Origin: Pseudocitrobacter vendiensis
GTDB lineage: Bacteria > Pseudomonadota > Gammaproteobacteria > Enterobacterales > Enterobacteriaceae
DNA length: 64,000 nucleotides
Assembly (NCBI RefSeq): GCF_943590815.1
Contig: NZ_CALSBS010000001.1
Coordinates: forward strand, 124,001-188,000
Reading direction: 5' to 3'
Below, piece after piece: positions 49,955 through 60,003 of the stretch. Both the position numbers and the translations under genes were made by a program. The notes beneath the pieces were generated by a model, which saw nothing but the letters and a program-made list of their open reading frames with translations, was not told the origin of the DNA and searched no databases. The stretch's first letter is position 1. Each line of letters opens with the position of its first letter.

Positions 49955-51373
49955 ATGCCCACCCATCTGATGTGGTTTCGCCACGATTTACGCCTGAATG
50001 ACAATCTTGCGCTATCTGCTGCCTGTCGCTCTGCCGATGCGACGGTGATAGCGCTGTATATCGCCACGCCAAAGCAGTGGCAGCAACATGCGATGTCCCC
50101 CAGACAGGCGGCATATATTCATGCCCACCTCACTGCGCTGCGCGGGTCGCTGGAAGAGAAGGGTATTCCGCTGGCGTTTGTGGAAGTCGATGACTTCGCT
50201 GCAAGCGTAGAGGCGTTAAAAGCCTTTTGCGATGAGCAAGAGGTGAGCTCTCTTTTCTACAATTATCAATATGAAGTGAACGAACGTCAGCGCGATGCCG
50301 CGGTAGAAAAAACGCTGGACGGGGTGCGTTGTCAGGGATTTGATGACAGCGTGATCCTGCCGCCGGGCGCGGTGATGACCGGCAATCATGAGATGTACAA
50401 AGTGTTCACACCGTTTAAAAAAGCGTGGCTGACGCGCCTGAATGACGGCATGCCTGAGTGCGTCGCGGCCCCCGCGAAGCGGAAAAACGCGGCGCACAAC
50501 GTAACCCTTGCGCCGATTACGTTCAGCTATCCGCAGCAGGATTTTGATGCATCGCTTTTTGCCGCCGATGAAAAAAGCGCGATTCGCCAGCTACGGCAGT
50601 TCTGCCAGCAGGGCGCGGGCGAGTACGCGTCTGCACGTGATTTCCCGGCGATTGAGGGCACCAGTCGTTTGTCTGCGGCGCTTGCTATCGGGGCCATATC
50701 TCCGCGCCAGTGTCTGCATCGCCTGCTGACCGAACAGCCAAAAACACTGCATGACGGGCCGGGAAGCGTCTGGCTTAATGAGCTAATCTGGCGTGAATTT
50801 TACCGTCATCTGATGACCTATAACCCGGCGTTGTGTAAACATCGCCCGTTTATCGGCTGGACGGAACGGGTGAAATGGCGCGTCTCGCCTGAGCATCTGA
50901 AAGCCTGGCAGGAAGGGCAAACGGGCTACCCGATTGTCGATGCGGCGATGCGGCAGCTTAACGCCACGGGCTGGATGCATAACCGCCTGCGGATGATCAC
51001 CGCCAGTTTTCTGGTGAAAGATCTGCTTATCGACTGGCGCGAAGGTGAACGTTACTTCATGTCGCAGTTGATTGATGGCGACCTGGCGGCGAACAACGGC
51101 GGCTGGCAGTGGGCGGCATCGACAGGGACTGACGCTGCGCCGTACTTCCGCATTTTTAACCCGACGACGCAGGGTGAGCGATTTGACAAGGCGGGCGAGT
51201 TTATTCGCCAGTGGGTGAGTGAGTTAGCGGAGGTTCCGCAAAAGGCGATTCATGAACCCTGGAAGTGGGCGGATAAACAGGGCGTTACGCTTGCGTATCC
51301 GCGCCCGATTGTCGATCACAAACAGGCGCGGAGTGAAACCCTTGCTGCCTATGAGGCGGCGCGGAAAGCGTGA
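49955..51373 (+). CDS. phr: Deoxyribodipyrimidine photolyase
   Basis: This light-driven enzyme splits cyclobutane pyrimidine dimers using FADH- and an MTHF antenna. The N-terminal Rossmann photolyase domain begins THLMWFRHDLRLNDN and the C-terminal FAD domain holds LNELIWREFYRHL, NATGWMHNRLRM and NNGGWQWAASTGTDA, with the tryptophans of the electron chain. At 472 residues it equals E. coli PhrB. The start has CAGGAGCGCT upstream. Confidence 0.97.
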   Translation: MPTHLMWFRHDLRLNDNLALSAACRSADATVIALYIATPKQWQQHAMSPRQAAYIHAHLTALRGSLEEKGIPLAFVEVDDFAASVEALKAFCDEQEVSSLFYNYQYEVNERQRDAAVEKTLDGVRCQGFDDSVILPPGAVMTGNHEMYKVFTPFKKAWLTRLNDGMPECVAAPAKRKNAAHNVTLAPITFSYPQQDFDASLFAADEKSAIRQLRQFCQQGAGEYASARDFPAIEGTSRLSAALAIGAISPRQCLHRLLTEQPKTLHDGPGSVWLNELIWREFYRHLMTYNPALCKHRPFIGWTERVKWRVSPEHLKAWQEGQTGYPIVDAAMRQLNATGWMHNRLRMITASFLVKDLLIDWREGERYFMSQLIDGDLAANNGGWQWAASTGTDAAPYFRIFNPTTQGERFDKAGEFIRQWVSELAEVPQKAIHEPWKWADKQGVTLAYPRPIVDHKQARSETLAAYEAARKA

Positions 51374-51399
51374 GCCCATTGGGCATTTGAGAGTGATCT

Positions 51400-51511
<112 letters not shown>

Positions 51512-51515
51512 GCTG

Positions 51516-52991
51516 TCAGGCTTCAACGGCAATCCGACGGGCGCGGAATTTCAGCGCCTGATAGAGCCAAATGACCAGCACTGCACCCACGCAGGCCAGC
51601 GCGCCCCAGGTTATCTCGCTAAAGACGTCAATATAGGCGTCTATAGCGTAGTTCACCGCCCCCGCCGCATCGAAGGCGCTTTGTGAGGTCTGGTCGGCAA
51701 TCACGCCCGCCAGATAGTTGGCAATCGCCCCTGACAGCAGCATGTAGATGCCGGTCAGGACGCCGGTCACGCCGGGAATTTCAATACGCGTAATTTGCGA
51801 CATGGCGACCGGGTCGATGAACAGTTCGGCAAAGCCCATTACCGCCATCCCCAGCACCATCAGCGGCAAAGAGGAGTGACCGTAGGCCGCTGACCAGCGT
51901 GCGCTGAGGGTAAGAATGCAAAAACCTGCGCTCATCAACCCTAAACCCAGGGCAAATTTGCCCCAGATACGCACGGTACGGTTGCCGCTCACCCCTTCTT
52001 TAATCAGCCACGCCAGCACCACGCCGCACAGCATTACCGCAAAGCCGTTCACCGACTGGAACATGGCGGTAGGGACTTCATATCCGAAGATATCACGGTT
52101 TACGAAGCGGTCGATGTACAGGCTAATGGAGCTGCCGCCCTGCTGCGCGAAGGCCCAGAACAGCATGCTGAAGAAGGTCAGCACCACAATCAGCCCCAGC
52201 TCTTTACGCTGTTTGCTGTTTTCCGCTTTGATGTAGATTTTTGCCAGCACGCCAAGTCCAATCACCGTGGCGACAATCAGCGCATACACCGACCACTCTT
52301 TCCAGAACAAAACGGTGATCAGCAGTGGCGTGGCAACCAGCAGTACCAGCAGCCAGCCCCAGTTTGGCAGACCAAACTGGCGTGCATGCAGCGCCGCTTT
52401 ATTGACACCCGCCGTATGGGTGAAGTGGCGATTACCGCACAGGAAAATTACCAGCCCGGCCAGCATACCAATGGCCGCCAGCGCAAAGCCCATTGCCCAG
52501 CTATACTCCTGCTGCACGTAGCCGCAAGCGATGGGGGCGACAATTGAACCGATGTTTCCGGCGGCGTACAGCAGTGAGAATCCCCCGTCACGACGCGGAT
52601 CTTCCGGATGATATAGCTCGCCGAGCAGGCAACTGACGTTAGATTTAAACAACCCATAACCGCAGACAATAATTGCCAGCGACAGGTAGAGGAACACCGG
52701 CGCTATTTCGCTGGCACCCAGCACCAGGTGACCGACCACCATCAGGAACGCGCCGATCATGACGGCCATACGATTTCCCAATAACTTGTCTGCGAGGAAG
52801 CCGCCGAGGATAGGGGTCACGTAAACCAGTGAACAGTAGGCGCTGAACAGTGCATAGGCGTGGTTATCGTCGTACTTAAGCTGGTTGGTGAGATACAGAA
52901 TCAGCAGCGCGCGCATGCCGTAAAAGCTGAAGTATTCCCAAATTTGCAGGGCGACAACGTAGTAGATCGCTCGCGGCTGTGACGTGTTCAT
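51516..52991 (-). CDS. dtpD: Dipeptide/tripeptide permease D (POT family)
   Basis: Proton-dependent oligopeptide transporter with 12 or more membrane helices. The family signature is visible early ([15 protein letters not shown], about residues 15-30) and the FYxxINxG-like stretch reads [14 protein letters not shown]. At 491 residues it is two shorter than E. coli DtpD (YbgH) and otherwise collinear. It is divergent from ybgI; the 278 bp between them holds both promoters with no further gene. Confidence 0.95.
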   Translation of the reverse strand: MNTSQPRAIYYVVALQIWEYFSFYGMRALLILYLTNQLKYDDNHAYALFSAYCSLVYVTPILGGFLADKLLGNRMAVMIGAFLMVVGHLVLGASEIAPVFLYLSLAIIVCGYGLFKSNVSCLLGELYHPEDPRRDGGFSLLYAAGNIGSIVAPIACGYVQQEYSWAMGFALAAIGMLAGLVIFLCGNRHFTHTAGVNKAALHARQFGLPNWGWLLVLLVATPLLITVLFWKEWSVYALIVATVIGLGVLAKIYIKAENSKQRKELGLIVVLTFFSMLFWAFAQQGGSSISLYIDRFVNRDIFGYEVPTAMFQSVNGFAVMLCGVVLAWLIKEGVSGNRTVRIWGKFALGLGLMSAGFCILTLSARWSAAYGHSSLPLMVLGMAVMGFAELFIDPVAMSQITRIEIPGVTGVLTGIYMLLSGAIANYLAGVIADQTSQSAFDAAGAVNYAIDAYIDVFSEITWGALACVGAVLVIWLYQALKFRARRIAVEA

Positions 52992-53269
52992 AGTGCTTTA
53001 ACCTCGGTTCTGTCCAGCATCTCAGCGCCGGATAGATTTGTTTTCGTGATGTATTTTTGCGAAGCAGCTCAAAATATTTATGTAATATGCTGTCTGTTTG
53101 CATAAATATACAGGATATCGTTCAGGTAAAGAAAAGTAATTTGTGTGATTAAATGTTGATAGGGCTCGTTTGACGCACGATTTCGACTACAAAGAATGGG
53201 TTATCGACGTCAGGCGAAGAGGACGCTATTTTAGTCTGTGATACGACATTCGCGCACAACGGAGCGATG

Positions 53270-54013
53270 ATGAAAAATACCGAGCTGGAACAACTGATTA
53301 ACGAAAAACTCGGCAGCGCCGCCTTCAGCGACTATGCGCCAAATGGCTTACAGGTCGAGGGTCGTGAAGAGATTCAAAAAATTGTTACCGGGGTGACCGC
53401 CAGCCAGGCGTTGATTGACGAAGCAGTTCGCCAGCAGGCGGATGCTGTTATCGTTCATCACGGTTACTTCTGGAAAGGTGAATCACCGGTGATTCGTGGC
53501 ATGAAGCGCAACCGCCTGAAAGCGTTGCTCAGCAATGACATTAACCTTTTTGGCTGGCATTTACCGCTGGACGCGCACCCGGAGTTGGGCAACAACGTGC
53601 AGCTGGCGCAGTTGCTGGGCATCAATGTGATGGGCGAAATCGAGCCGCTGGTGCCCTGGGGCGAGCTCTCCATGCCGGTTTCCGGGCTTGAGCTTGCTTC
53701 ATGGATTGAAGCGCGTCTGGGACGCAAACCGCTGTGGAGCGGCGATACCGGACCGGATAAAGTCAGCCGCGTAGCGTGGTGCACCGGCGGTGGACAAGGC
53801 TTTATCGATAGCGCCGCCCGTTTTGGGGTGGATGCGTTTATCACCGGCGAAGTGTCCGAACAAACCATCCACTCCGCCCGTGAACAGGGGCTGCATTTTT
53901 ATGCGGCAGGGCATCACGCCACTGAACGTGGCGGCATTCGCGCATTAAGCGAATGGCTGAATGAAACAACCGATCTGGATGTGACCTTTGTCGACATCCC
54001 TAACCCGGCCTGA
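53270..54013 (+). CDS. ybgI: Nif3-family metal-binding protein YbgI
   Basis: YbgI is a dinuclear-metal Nif3/GTP-cyclohydrolase I type 2 family protein forming a hexameric toroid; its function is unsettled. The metal motif VIVHHGYFW (about residue 63) and the distal AAGHHATERGG are intact. Two tandem ATGs occur; the second (53270) is spaced better from GGAG and gives the 247 residues of E. coli YbgI. It heads the pxpBCA gene set. Confidence 0.95.
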   Translation: MKNTELEQLINEKLGSAAFSDYAPNGLQVEGREEIQKIVTGVTASQALIDEAVRQQADAVIVHHGYFWKGESPVIRGMKRNRLKALLSNDINLFGWHLPLDAHPELGNNVQLAQLLGINVMGEIEPLVPWGELSMPVSGLELASWIEARLGRKPLWSGDTGPDKVSRVAWCTGGGQGFIDSAARFGVDAFITGEVSEQTIHSAREQGLHFYAAGHHATERGGIRALSEWLNETTDLDVTFVDIPNPA

Positions 54014-54029
54014 TTAAAGAGGGTAAAGA

Positions 54030-54686
54030 GTGCAGCGAGCGCGTTGTTATCTATTGGGGGAAACAGCGGTGGTGCTCGAACTCGAGCCGCCGGTCACCCT
54101 GACGAGCCAGAAAAGAATCTGGCGATTAACTCAGCGTCTGGCTGAGCAACCGGAAGTGGTGGAAGCCATTCCGGGTATGAATAACATTACGGTGATTTTG
54201 CGTAACCCGCAGGATCTGGCCCTTGATGCCATTGAGCGTTTACAGCGATGGTGGGAGGAGAGTGACGCGCTGGAGCCGGAATCCCGCTATATCGAAATTC
54301 CGGTGATTTACGGCGGTGAGCAGGGGCCCGATCTCAATGAGGTCGCGCAACATAGCGGTCTGACGCCAAAGCAGGTCGTTGAACTGCACTCATCGGTGGA
54401 TTACGTGGTGTGGTTCCTCGGTTTCCAGCCGGGCTTCCCGTACCTTGGCGGCCTGCCGGAACAACTCGCCATGCCGCGTCGCGCCGAACCGCGTTTGTTG
54501 GTTCCGGCGGGATCGGTGGGGATCGGCGGCGCGCAAACCGGGATCTACCCGCTCGCGACGCCGGGTGGCTGGCAGCTAATTGGTCTCACCTCACAGCCGT
54601 TGTTTGATCCACATAAAGACGATCCGGTGCTGTTACGTCCCGGGGATACCTTGCGCTTTGTGCCGCAAAAGGAGGGCGTATGCTAA
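54030..54686 (+). CDS. pxpB: 5-oxoprolinase subunit PxpB (YbgJ)
   Basis: PxpB, with PxpA and PxpC, cleaves 5-oxoproline to glutamate using ATP. The 218-residue protein starts at GTG (GAGGGTAAAGA upstream), begins [20 protein letters not shown], and has the KipI/cyclophilin-like motifs [15 protein letters not shown] and PAGSVGIGG. The length equals E. coli YbgJ. The pxpC start overlaps its stop by 7 bp, so the two are coupled. Confidence 0.95.
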   Translation: MQRARCYLLGETAVVLELEPPVTLTSQKRIWRLTQRLAEQPEVVEAIPGMNNITVILRNPQDLALDAIERLQRWWEESDALEPESRYIEIPVIYGGEQGPDLNEVAQHSGLTPKQVVELHSSVDYVVWFLGFQPGFPYLGGLPEQLAMPRRAEPRLLVPAGSVGIGGAQTGIYPLATPGGWQLIGLTSQPLFDPHKDDPVLLRPGDTLRFVPQKEGVC

Positions 54687-55612
54687 AACTCATTCGCGCC
54701 GGGCTTTATACCTCGGTACAGGACTGCGGGCGAGAAGGACTGAGGCAGTCGGGGATCAGCCGCTGCGGTGCGCTGGATAAACCCGCGTTGATCACTGCTA
54801 ACCTGCTGGTGGGCAATGACGCCAACGCCGCGGCGCTGGAAATCACCCTCGGCCAGGTCAGCGTTGAATTTACCCGCGACGGCTGGTTTGCCTTAACCGG
54901 CGCAGGCTGCGATGCACAACTGGATGATAAACCGGTCTGGAGCGGCTGGCGACAGTGGGCAAAAGCCGGGCAGCAGTTGGTTCTTAAGCGCCCCGTTCAC
55001 GGCATTCGTAGCTATCTTGCGGTAGCGGGCGGAATTGATGTCCCGCTGGTGCTGGGGTCGCGCAGTACGGATCTGAAAGTGGGCGTTGGCGGTCTGGAAG
55101 GGCGGCGATTGCAGGATGGCGATACGCTGCCGCTGGGTGAAGCGTTGCGCCCGTTCGACGGGCCGCAGGGGGTGAAACAGTTACAGCACAGCAACCGCAT
55201 CCGTGCGCTGCCGGGGCCGGAATATCATGAGTTCGATAAAGCGTCACAGGACGCGTTCTGGCGTTCACCGTGGCAGTTGAGCCCACAAAGTAACCGCATG
55301 GGTTATCGCCTGCAAGGGCAACCACTGATGCGCCAGACCGATCGCGAAATGTATTCGCACGGCCTGCTGCCGGGTGTGGTGCAGGTGCCGCATAACGGCC
55401 AGCCGATTGTGCTGATGAACGACGCGCAAACCACCGGCGGCTATCCGCGCATAGCCTGTATTATCGAAGCCGATATGTATCAACTGGCGCAAATTCCCCT
55501 CGGGCAACCGATTCACTTCGTTCCCTGTACGCTGGAGGAGGCGCTAAAGGCGCGCCACGATCAGCAGCGTTATCTGGAACAACTGGCATGGCGACTCAAC
55601 GATGCACATTGA
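54680..55612 (+). CDS. pxpC: 5-oxoprolinase subunit PxpC (YbgK)
   Basis: The KipA/AHS2-type subunit of 5-oxoprolinase, 310 residues, with the N-terminal [10 protein letters not shown] segment, the middle AVAGGIDVP, and the conserved [11 protein letters not shown] and [13 protein letters not shown]. It overlaps pxpB upstream and pxpA downstream (11 bp), giving a tightly packed three-gene enzyme. Confidence 0.95.
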   Translation: MLKLIRAGLYTSVQDCGREGLRQSGISRCGALDKPALITANLLVGNDANAAALEITLGQVSVEFTRDGWFALTGAGCDAQLDDKPVWSGWRQWAKAGQQLVLKRPVHGIRSYLAVAGGIDVPLVLGSRSTDLKVGVGGLEGRRLQDGDTLPLGEALRPFDGPQGVKQLQHSNRIRALPGPEYHEFDKASQDAFWRSPWQLSPQSNRMGYRLQGQPLMRQTDREMYSHGLLPGVVQVPHNGQPIVLMNDAQTTGGYPRIACIIEADMYQLAQIPLGQPIHFVPCTLEEALKARHDQQRYLEQLAWRLNDAH

Positions 55613-56336
55613 TTTAAATGCTGATTTAGGTGAAGGCTGCGGCAGCGATGCCGCCCTGTTACAACTGGTCTCTTCCGCCAATATCGCCTGCGGCTTCCAC
55701 GCGGGCGATGCGCAAACCATGGTTGAAAGCGTGCGTGAGGCGCTGAAAAACGGCGTGGCGATTGGCGCGCATCCCAGCTTCCCTGACCGCGAAAACTTTG
55801 GCCGCACAGCAATGCAGCTGCCGCCGGAAACGGTCTACGCCCAGACGCTGTATCAAATTGGCGCGCTGGATACCATCACTCGTGCGCAGGGCGGCATTCT
55901 GCGCCATGTAAAACCGCACGGCATGCTCTATAACCAGGCGGCCAAAGATCCACAACTGGCGGATGCCATCGCCCGTGCGGTGCATGATTGCTCGTCATCG
56001 CTGATTTTAGTGGGCCTGGCGGGTAGCGAGTTGATTCGCGCAGGCGAACATTACGGGCTGGTTACGCGGCAGGAAGTGTTTGCCGACCGAGGTTATCAGG
56101 ACGATGGTAGCCTGGTGCCACGCAGCCAGCCGGGCGCACTCATCAGCGATGAAGAGCAGGCGCTGGCGCAAACGCTGGAGATGGTGGAATCAGGGCAGGT
56201 GAAAAGTATTAACGGTGTCTGGACGCCGGTAATTGCACAAACGGTATGTCTGCATGGCGACGGGGAACACGCACTCCTTTTCGCGCGCCGTTTGCGTCGC
56301 GCGTTTGACGAGCGCAGTATAAAAATTAGCGCATAA
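55602..56336 (+). CDS. pxpA: 5-oxoprolinase subunit PxpA (YbgL)
   Basis: The LamB/YcsF-family subunit, which binds 5-oxoproline and opens its ring. The 244 residues start [32 protein letters not shown] and VKPHGMLYN are intact. It is the last gene of the enzyme trio and is followed after 57 bp by the DUF969 gene on the same strand. Confidence 0.95.
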   Translation: MHIDLNADLGEGCGSDAALLQLVSSANIACGFHAGDAQTMVESVREALKNGVAIGAHPSFPDRENFGRTAMQLPPETVYAQTLYQIGALDTITRAQGGILRHVKPHGMLYNQAAKDPQLADAIARAVHDCSSSLILVGLAGSELIRAGEHYGLVTRQEVFADRGYQDDGSLVPRSQPGALISDEEQALAQTLEMVESGQVKSINGVWTPVIAQTVCLHGDGEHALLFARRLRRAFDERSIKISA

Positions 56337-56393
56337 GCGCATATAACTAGATGTTTTACAACAACATAACATAACGAAAACAGGGTGGAGAGT

Positions 56394-57116
56394 ATGGGAG
56401 AGATAGTATCTCTCTGGCCGCTGATGGGTATCGCCGTCATTGTGGCTGGATTTTTATTGCGTTTTAACCCGGTACTGGTGGTGATTGCCGCTGGTATCGT
56501 CACCGGTCTGGCGGCGCATATGCCGCTGCTGACTATCCTCGAAAAGCTCGGCGAGGGCTTTCTCAACACGCGTAACCTGCCGTTTATCCTTCTGGTGCCG
56601 CTGGCGGTTATCGGCCTTCTTGAACGTCACGGGCTGAAAGAGCGCGCCCAGGCATGGATTGCCAAAATTCACAGTGCGACCGCCGGGCGCTTGCTGGTGG
56701 TCTATCTCTTTGTGCGGGAAGCCACGGCGGCACTGGGGCTGACCAGCCTCGGTGGTCATCCGCAAATGGTGCGTCCGTTGCTGGCGCCGATGGCGGAAGG
56801 CGCGGCGGAGAAGACGCACGGTGAATTGCCGGGGGCGGTGCGTTATCGCCTGCGCGCGATGTCGGCGGCGACCGATAACGTCGGGCTGTTCTTTGGTGAA
56901 GATATCTTCGTAGCCTTCGGCGCGGTGATCTTCATGCATAACTTTATGCTGGAGTCGGGCGGTATTCAGACCGAACCGCTGCACATCGCCCTGTGGGGTA
57001 TCCCTACCGCATTGTGTGCGTTCCTGATCCACGGCGCCCGGATGTGGCGGCTGGATAATTACCTGCAACGCGAAGTGGCGAAAGCCCATGCTGCGGCAGC
57101 CAGGGGAGACGCATAA
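56394..57116 (+). CDS. DUF969 membrane protein, candidate pyroglutamate transporter subunit
   Basis: The protein of about 240 residues belongs to the DUF969 family, known in enterobacteria and Firmicutes next to pcp. Hydrophobic segments are at about 9-40, 58-75, 100-120, 155-180 and 195-215, and the family-typical SLGGHPQMVRPLLAPM and AATDNVGLFFGEDIF are visible. The ATG at 56394 is chosen over a GTG at 56385 because GGAG lies just upstream. It overlaps the DUF979 gene by 1 bp. Transport of 5-oxoproline is inferred from the neighbours only. Confidence 0.82.
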   Translation: MGEIVSLWPLMGIAVIVAGFLLRFNPVLVVIAAGIVTGLAAHMPLLTILEKLGEGFLNTRNLPFILLVPLAVIGLLERHGLKERAQAWIAKIHSATAGRLLVVYLFVREATAALGLTSLGGHPQMVRPLLAPMAEGAAEKTHGELPGAVRYRLRAMSAATDNVGLFFGEDIFVAFGAVIFMHNFMLESGGIQTEPLHIALWGIPTALCAFLIHGARMWRLDNYLQREVAKAHAAAARGDA

Positions 57117-58111
57117 TGCATTTTCAACAAAGTTACCTCTACTGGCTGGCGGGGATTGTGCTGCTGATTGTGGCGCTGATGTCCTGGGGCGACAAAGCTA
57201 ACCCGCGTCGCCTGACGACGGGCCTTTTCTGGGGCGTCTACGGCCTGCTGTTTTTACTCGGCGACTGGGCTTATGAACTGGTTGGCGACAAACGCACGGT
57301 GCATATCGCCGTTGGCGTGGCGGTGGTACTGATGGCGCTGATTGCCGGATTCGGCGGTGTACGTTTGGGGAGCTATTCTCAGCGCACGCAGAAACAGCGT
57401 GAAGAGAGCGCCAGCCGTCTGGGAAACCGTCTTTTCTATCCGGCGCTGGCGATCCCGGTGGTGACCGTTATCGGCGTGCTGCTGTTTAACAACGTGCCGG
57501 GCTTACAGACTTCGCTGTTTGGCGAAGGCAATCACTCCACGCTGGTCACGCTTTTCTCGATGACCGTCGGCACGCTGATTGGTCTGGCAATGGCAATTAA
57601 AATGACCCACGAGCGCGTGCATCAACCGATTCAGGAGGCGCGTCGCCTGCTGGACTCCATCGGCTGGGCGTTTATTCTGCCGCAGATCCTGGCGACCCTC
57701 GGCCTGCTGTTTACCGCCGCAGGTGTGGGAGAAGGGATATCGTGGCTGACCAAAACCTATCTTGCGGTCGACAGCCGATTCATTGCCGTGGCGGTGTATA
57801 CCATCGGCATGGCCTTGTTAACGATGGTGATGGGCAACGCCTTTGCGGCCTTCCCGATTGTCACGGCGGGGATAGGGATCCCGATTCTGGTGTTGCAGCA
57901 CGGCGGCAACCCGGCGGTGATGGCGGCGATTGGCATGTTCTCAGGCTACTGCGGTACGCTGATGACGCCGATGGCGGCGAACTTCAACATCGTTCCGGCA
58001 GCATTGCTGGAACTGCCGGATAAAAACGCGGTGATCAAAGCGCAGGTGCCGACGGGCGTGCTGTTGCTGCTGGTTAACGTTTTCCTGCTCTATTTCCTGA
58101 TGTTCCTGTAA
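57116..58111 (+). CDS. DUF979 membrane protein, partner of DUF969
   Basis: The 331-residue multi-pass protein starts directly at the DUF969 stop (TAATG) and is followed 9 bp later by pcp. It has about nine hydrophobic segments. Conserved-looking stretches are MGNAFAAFPIVTAGIGIP and SGYCGTLMTPMAANFNIVPA, resembling ion-transporter superfamily half-proteins. The two-gene coupling suggests a heteromeric transporter. The substrate is inferred to be pyroglutamate or pyroglutamyl peptides. Confidence 0.82.
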   Translation: MHFQQSYLYWLAGIVLLIVALMSWGDKANPRRLTTGLFWGVYGLLFLLGDWAYELVGDKRTVHIAVGVAVVLMALIAGFGGVRLGSYSQRTQKQREESASRLGNRLFYPALAIPVVTVIGVLLFNNVPGLQTSLFGEGNHSTLVTLFSMTVGTLIGLAMAIKMTHERVHQPIQEARRLLDSIGWAFILPQILATLGLLFTAAGVGEGISWLTKTYLAVDSRFIAVAVYTIGMALLTMVMGNAFAAFPIVTAGIGIPILVLQHGGNPAVMAAIGMFSGYCGTLMTPMAANFNIVPAALLELPDKNAVIKAQVPTGVLLLLVNVFLLYFLMFL

Positions 58112-58120
58112 GGAGTGAAA

Positions 58121-58765
58121 ATGCGCACAGTGTTAATCACCGGGTTTGAACCGTTTGATGGCGAAGCGGTTAACCCTTCATGGGAAGTCGTTTCGCGTCT
58201 TGATAATGCTATCATCGGTGGGGGCCGCGTGGTGGCACGTCAGCTGCCGTGCGTCTTTGGGGAGGCGCTGATTGAACTGAACGCGGCCATCGATTCGCTC
58301 TCGCCCACGCTTGTTCTGAGCGTCGGGCAGGCCGGGGGGCGCACGGATATCAGCGTTGAGCGCGTGGCGATTAACGTTGATGACGCCCGCATTCCTGACA
58401 ACCGGGGCAATCAGCCGGTCGATACGCCGATTGTGGCCAATGGCCCGGCGGCGTGGTTTAGTTCGCTGCCGATCAAAGCCATCGTCAGCGCGCTGCGTGA
58501 TGCGGGTGTTCCCGCGTCAGTGTCGCAAACGGCGGGCACTTTTGTGTGTAATCACGTGATGTATGGTCTGCTGCATAAACTGAGCGGTATACCGGAAGCG
58601 AAGGGCGGTTTTATCCATATTCCGTATTTGCCGCAGCAGGCGGCGGCGCATCCTGGTGCACCGAGCATGGCGGCGGAAACCGTGCGTCAGGGACTGGAAC
58701 TGGCGATTGCCACTGCCTTGCAGGTGGAAAACGACATTCCGATTACTGGCGGCGCAACGCATTAA
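58121..58765 (+). CDS. pcp: Pyrrolidone-carboxylate peptidase
   Basis: Pcp removes N-terminal pyroglutamate from peptides. The catalytic triad of the family is visible: Glu in SVERVAIN (about 80), Cys in [12 protein letters not shown] (about 144) and His in GFIHIPYLP (about 167). The ATG at 58121 (AAGGAGTGAAA upstream) gives 214 residues, the usual length. E. coli K-12 lacks this gene. Next to pxpABC it supplies the 5-oxoproline that PxpABC hydrolyses. Confidence 0.95.
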   Translation: MRTVLITGFEPFDGEAVNPSWEVVSRLDNAIIGGGRVVARQLPCVFGEALIELNAAIDSLSPTLVLSVGQAGGRTDISVERVAINVDDARIPDNRGNQPVDTPIVANGPAAWFSSLPIKAIVSALRDAGVPASVSQTAGTFVCNHVMYGLLHKLSGIPEAKGGFIHIPYLPQQAAAHPGAPSMAAETVRQGLELAIATALQVENDIPITGGATH

Positions 58766-58779
58766 CAAAGGACGACACT

Positions 58780-59571
58780 ATGCCTGAAGGCCCGGAGATC
58801 CGCCGTGCGGCGGATAGCCTGGAGGCAGCTGTTAAAGGCAAACCGCTCACTGAGGTGGGGTTTGCCTTCGAACAACTGAAACCTTATGAATCCCAACTGG
58901 TGGGGCAGTGCATTACCCATATCGAAACGCGCGGTAAAGCGCTTCTCACCCATTTTTCTAACGGTTTGACGCTCTACAGCCATAATCAGCTTTACGGCGT
59001 GTGGCGGGTGGTAAAGGCGAATTCCGTGCCGCAAACCACGCGTGTATTGCGCGTGAAGCTGCAAACGGCGGACAAAGCGATTCTGCTCTACAGCGCTTCA
59101 GACATCGAAATGTTGACGCCCGAGCAACTGACCACGCACCCGTTTTTACAACGCGTGGGCCCGGACGTGCTCGACCTTAAGCTGACGGAAGCCGATGTTA
59201 AAGCGCGTTTGTTGTCGCCGCGTTTTCGCAATCGTCAGTTTTCCGGATTGTTACTTGACCAGGCGTTTCTCGCCGGGTTAGGCAATTACCTGCGCGTTGA
59301 GATTCTCTGGCAGACGCAGCTTGCCCCGCAGCGTAAAGCCTCGCAGCTTTCTGATGCACAGCTTGATGCGCTGGCACAGGCGTTGCTGGCGATCCCGCGG
59401 CTGTCATACAACACGCGCGGGCGGGTGGATGAGAATAAACATCACGGCGCATTGTTCCGCTTTAAGGTTTTTCATCGCGAGGGTGAAGCTTGCGAGCGCT
59501 GTGGGGGCGTGATTGAAAAGACGAGTATGTCGTCGAGGCCGTTTTACTGGTGCCCGAATTGCCAGAAGTAG
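58780..59571 (+). CDS. nei: Endonuclease VIII (DNA glycosylase/AP lyase)
   Basis: Nei removes oxidised pyrimidines. The catalytic N-terminus Pro2-Glu3 (MPEGPEIRR) is present, as are the H2TH region ([12 protein letters not shown]) and the C-terminal zinc finger CERCG...CPNC. At 263 residues it equals E. coli Nei. The start has AAAGGACGACACT upstream and is fixed by the need for Pro2. It ends the pxp-pcp row. Confidence 0.96.
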   Translation: MPEGPEIRRAADSLEAAVKGKPLTEVGFAFEQLKPYESQLVGQCITHIETRGKALLTHFSNGLTLYSHNQLYGVWRVVKANSVPQTTRVLRVKLQTADKAILLYSASDIEMLTPEQLTTHPFLQRVGPDVLDLKLTEADVKARLLSPRFRNRQFSGLLLDQAFLAGLGNYLRVEILWQTQLAPQRKASQLSDAQLDALAQALLAIPRLSYNTRGRVDENKHHGALFRFKVFHREGEACERCGGVIEKTSMSSRPFYWCPNCQK

Positions 59572-59580
59572 GGTGGTTTT

Positions 59581-59609
59581 GGCCGGATGAGGGTTTACAT
59601 CATCCGGCC
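59581..59609. repeat. REP-type hairpin between nei and the distal immunity gene
   Basis: ggccggatgagggtttacat...catccggcc is an inverted repeat lying between the convergent nei and immunity stops. A related but decayed copy follows the other immunity gene at 59956-59985. Confidence 0.8.
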
Positions 59610-59626
59610 CTGTATAGTGGGCATAT

Positions 59627-59905
59627 TTATTCGCTGTCTTTGAACAGCGGGAGCCCCTGGGATTTCCGCCAGCGTTTGATTTCTTTAACGATACCTTCAG
59701 GGCTATCTTCTCTATCTTTGGGTGGGTAAAACAACAGTCCATTTCCTTCCGGATGTGTTACGATTTGGTCAAAATATTCTACTAATGAATCAATGTATGA
59801 CTCTCGTTCTTTGCCTTTGAGATTCTTGGGGTTTTTGAAAAATTCATTAAGGAAGTCAATGAATTCAGATTCTGTATAATCTTCAATGTATTGTTTTAGT
59901 TCCAT
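59627..59905 (-). CDS. Colicin-E-type DNase immunity protein, distal copy
   Basis: The 92-residue protein belongs to the Im2/Im7/Im8/Im9 family. It has the N-terminal IEDYTESEF motif, a four-helix layout, and the helix III region HPEGNGLLFYPP, ending KSQGLPLFKDSE. It shares 69 of 92 residues (counted by eye) with the proximal copy; the C-terminal half is nearly identical and the helix I-II half is more variable. The first Tyr of the conserved Tyr-Tyr pair is Phe here. It is probably a second immunity protein that protects against a different DNase variant. Confidence 0.9.
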   Translation of the reverse strand: MELKQYIEDYTESEFIDFLNEFFKNPKNLKGKERESYIDSLVEYFDQIVTHPEGNGLLFYPPKDREDSPEGIVKEIKRWRKSQGLPLFKDSE

Positions 59906-59955
59906 TTATACTCTTTCAAATTGTTTTTGAACATTTTTATGATGTTATACGTCGA

Positions 59956-59985
59956 GCTGGATGATGGTTTTCATCGTCATCCGGC
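59956..59985. repeat. Degenerate REP-type hairpin between the two immunity genes
   Basis: gctggatgatggttttcatc...catccggcc is a decayed copy of the element at 59581-59609. The flanking catatttattcgctgtcttt-like bases are also repeated, so the duplication unit included the gene and its downstream hairpin. Confidence 0.7.
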
Positions 59986-60003
59986 CCTACACGTTGGGAA
60001 TAT

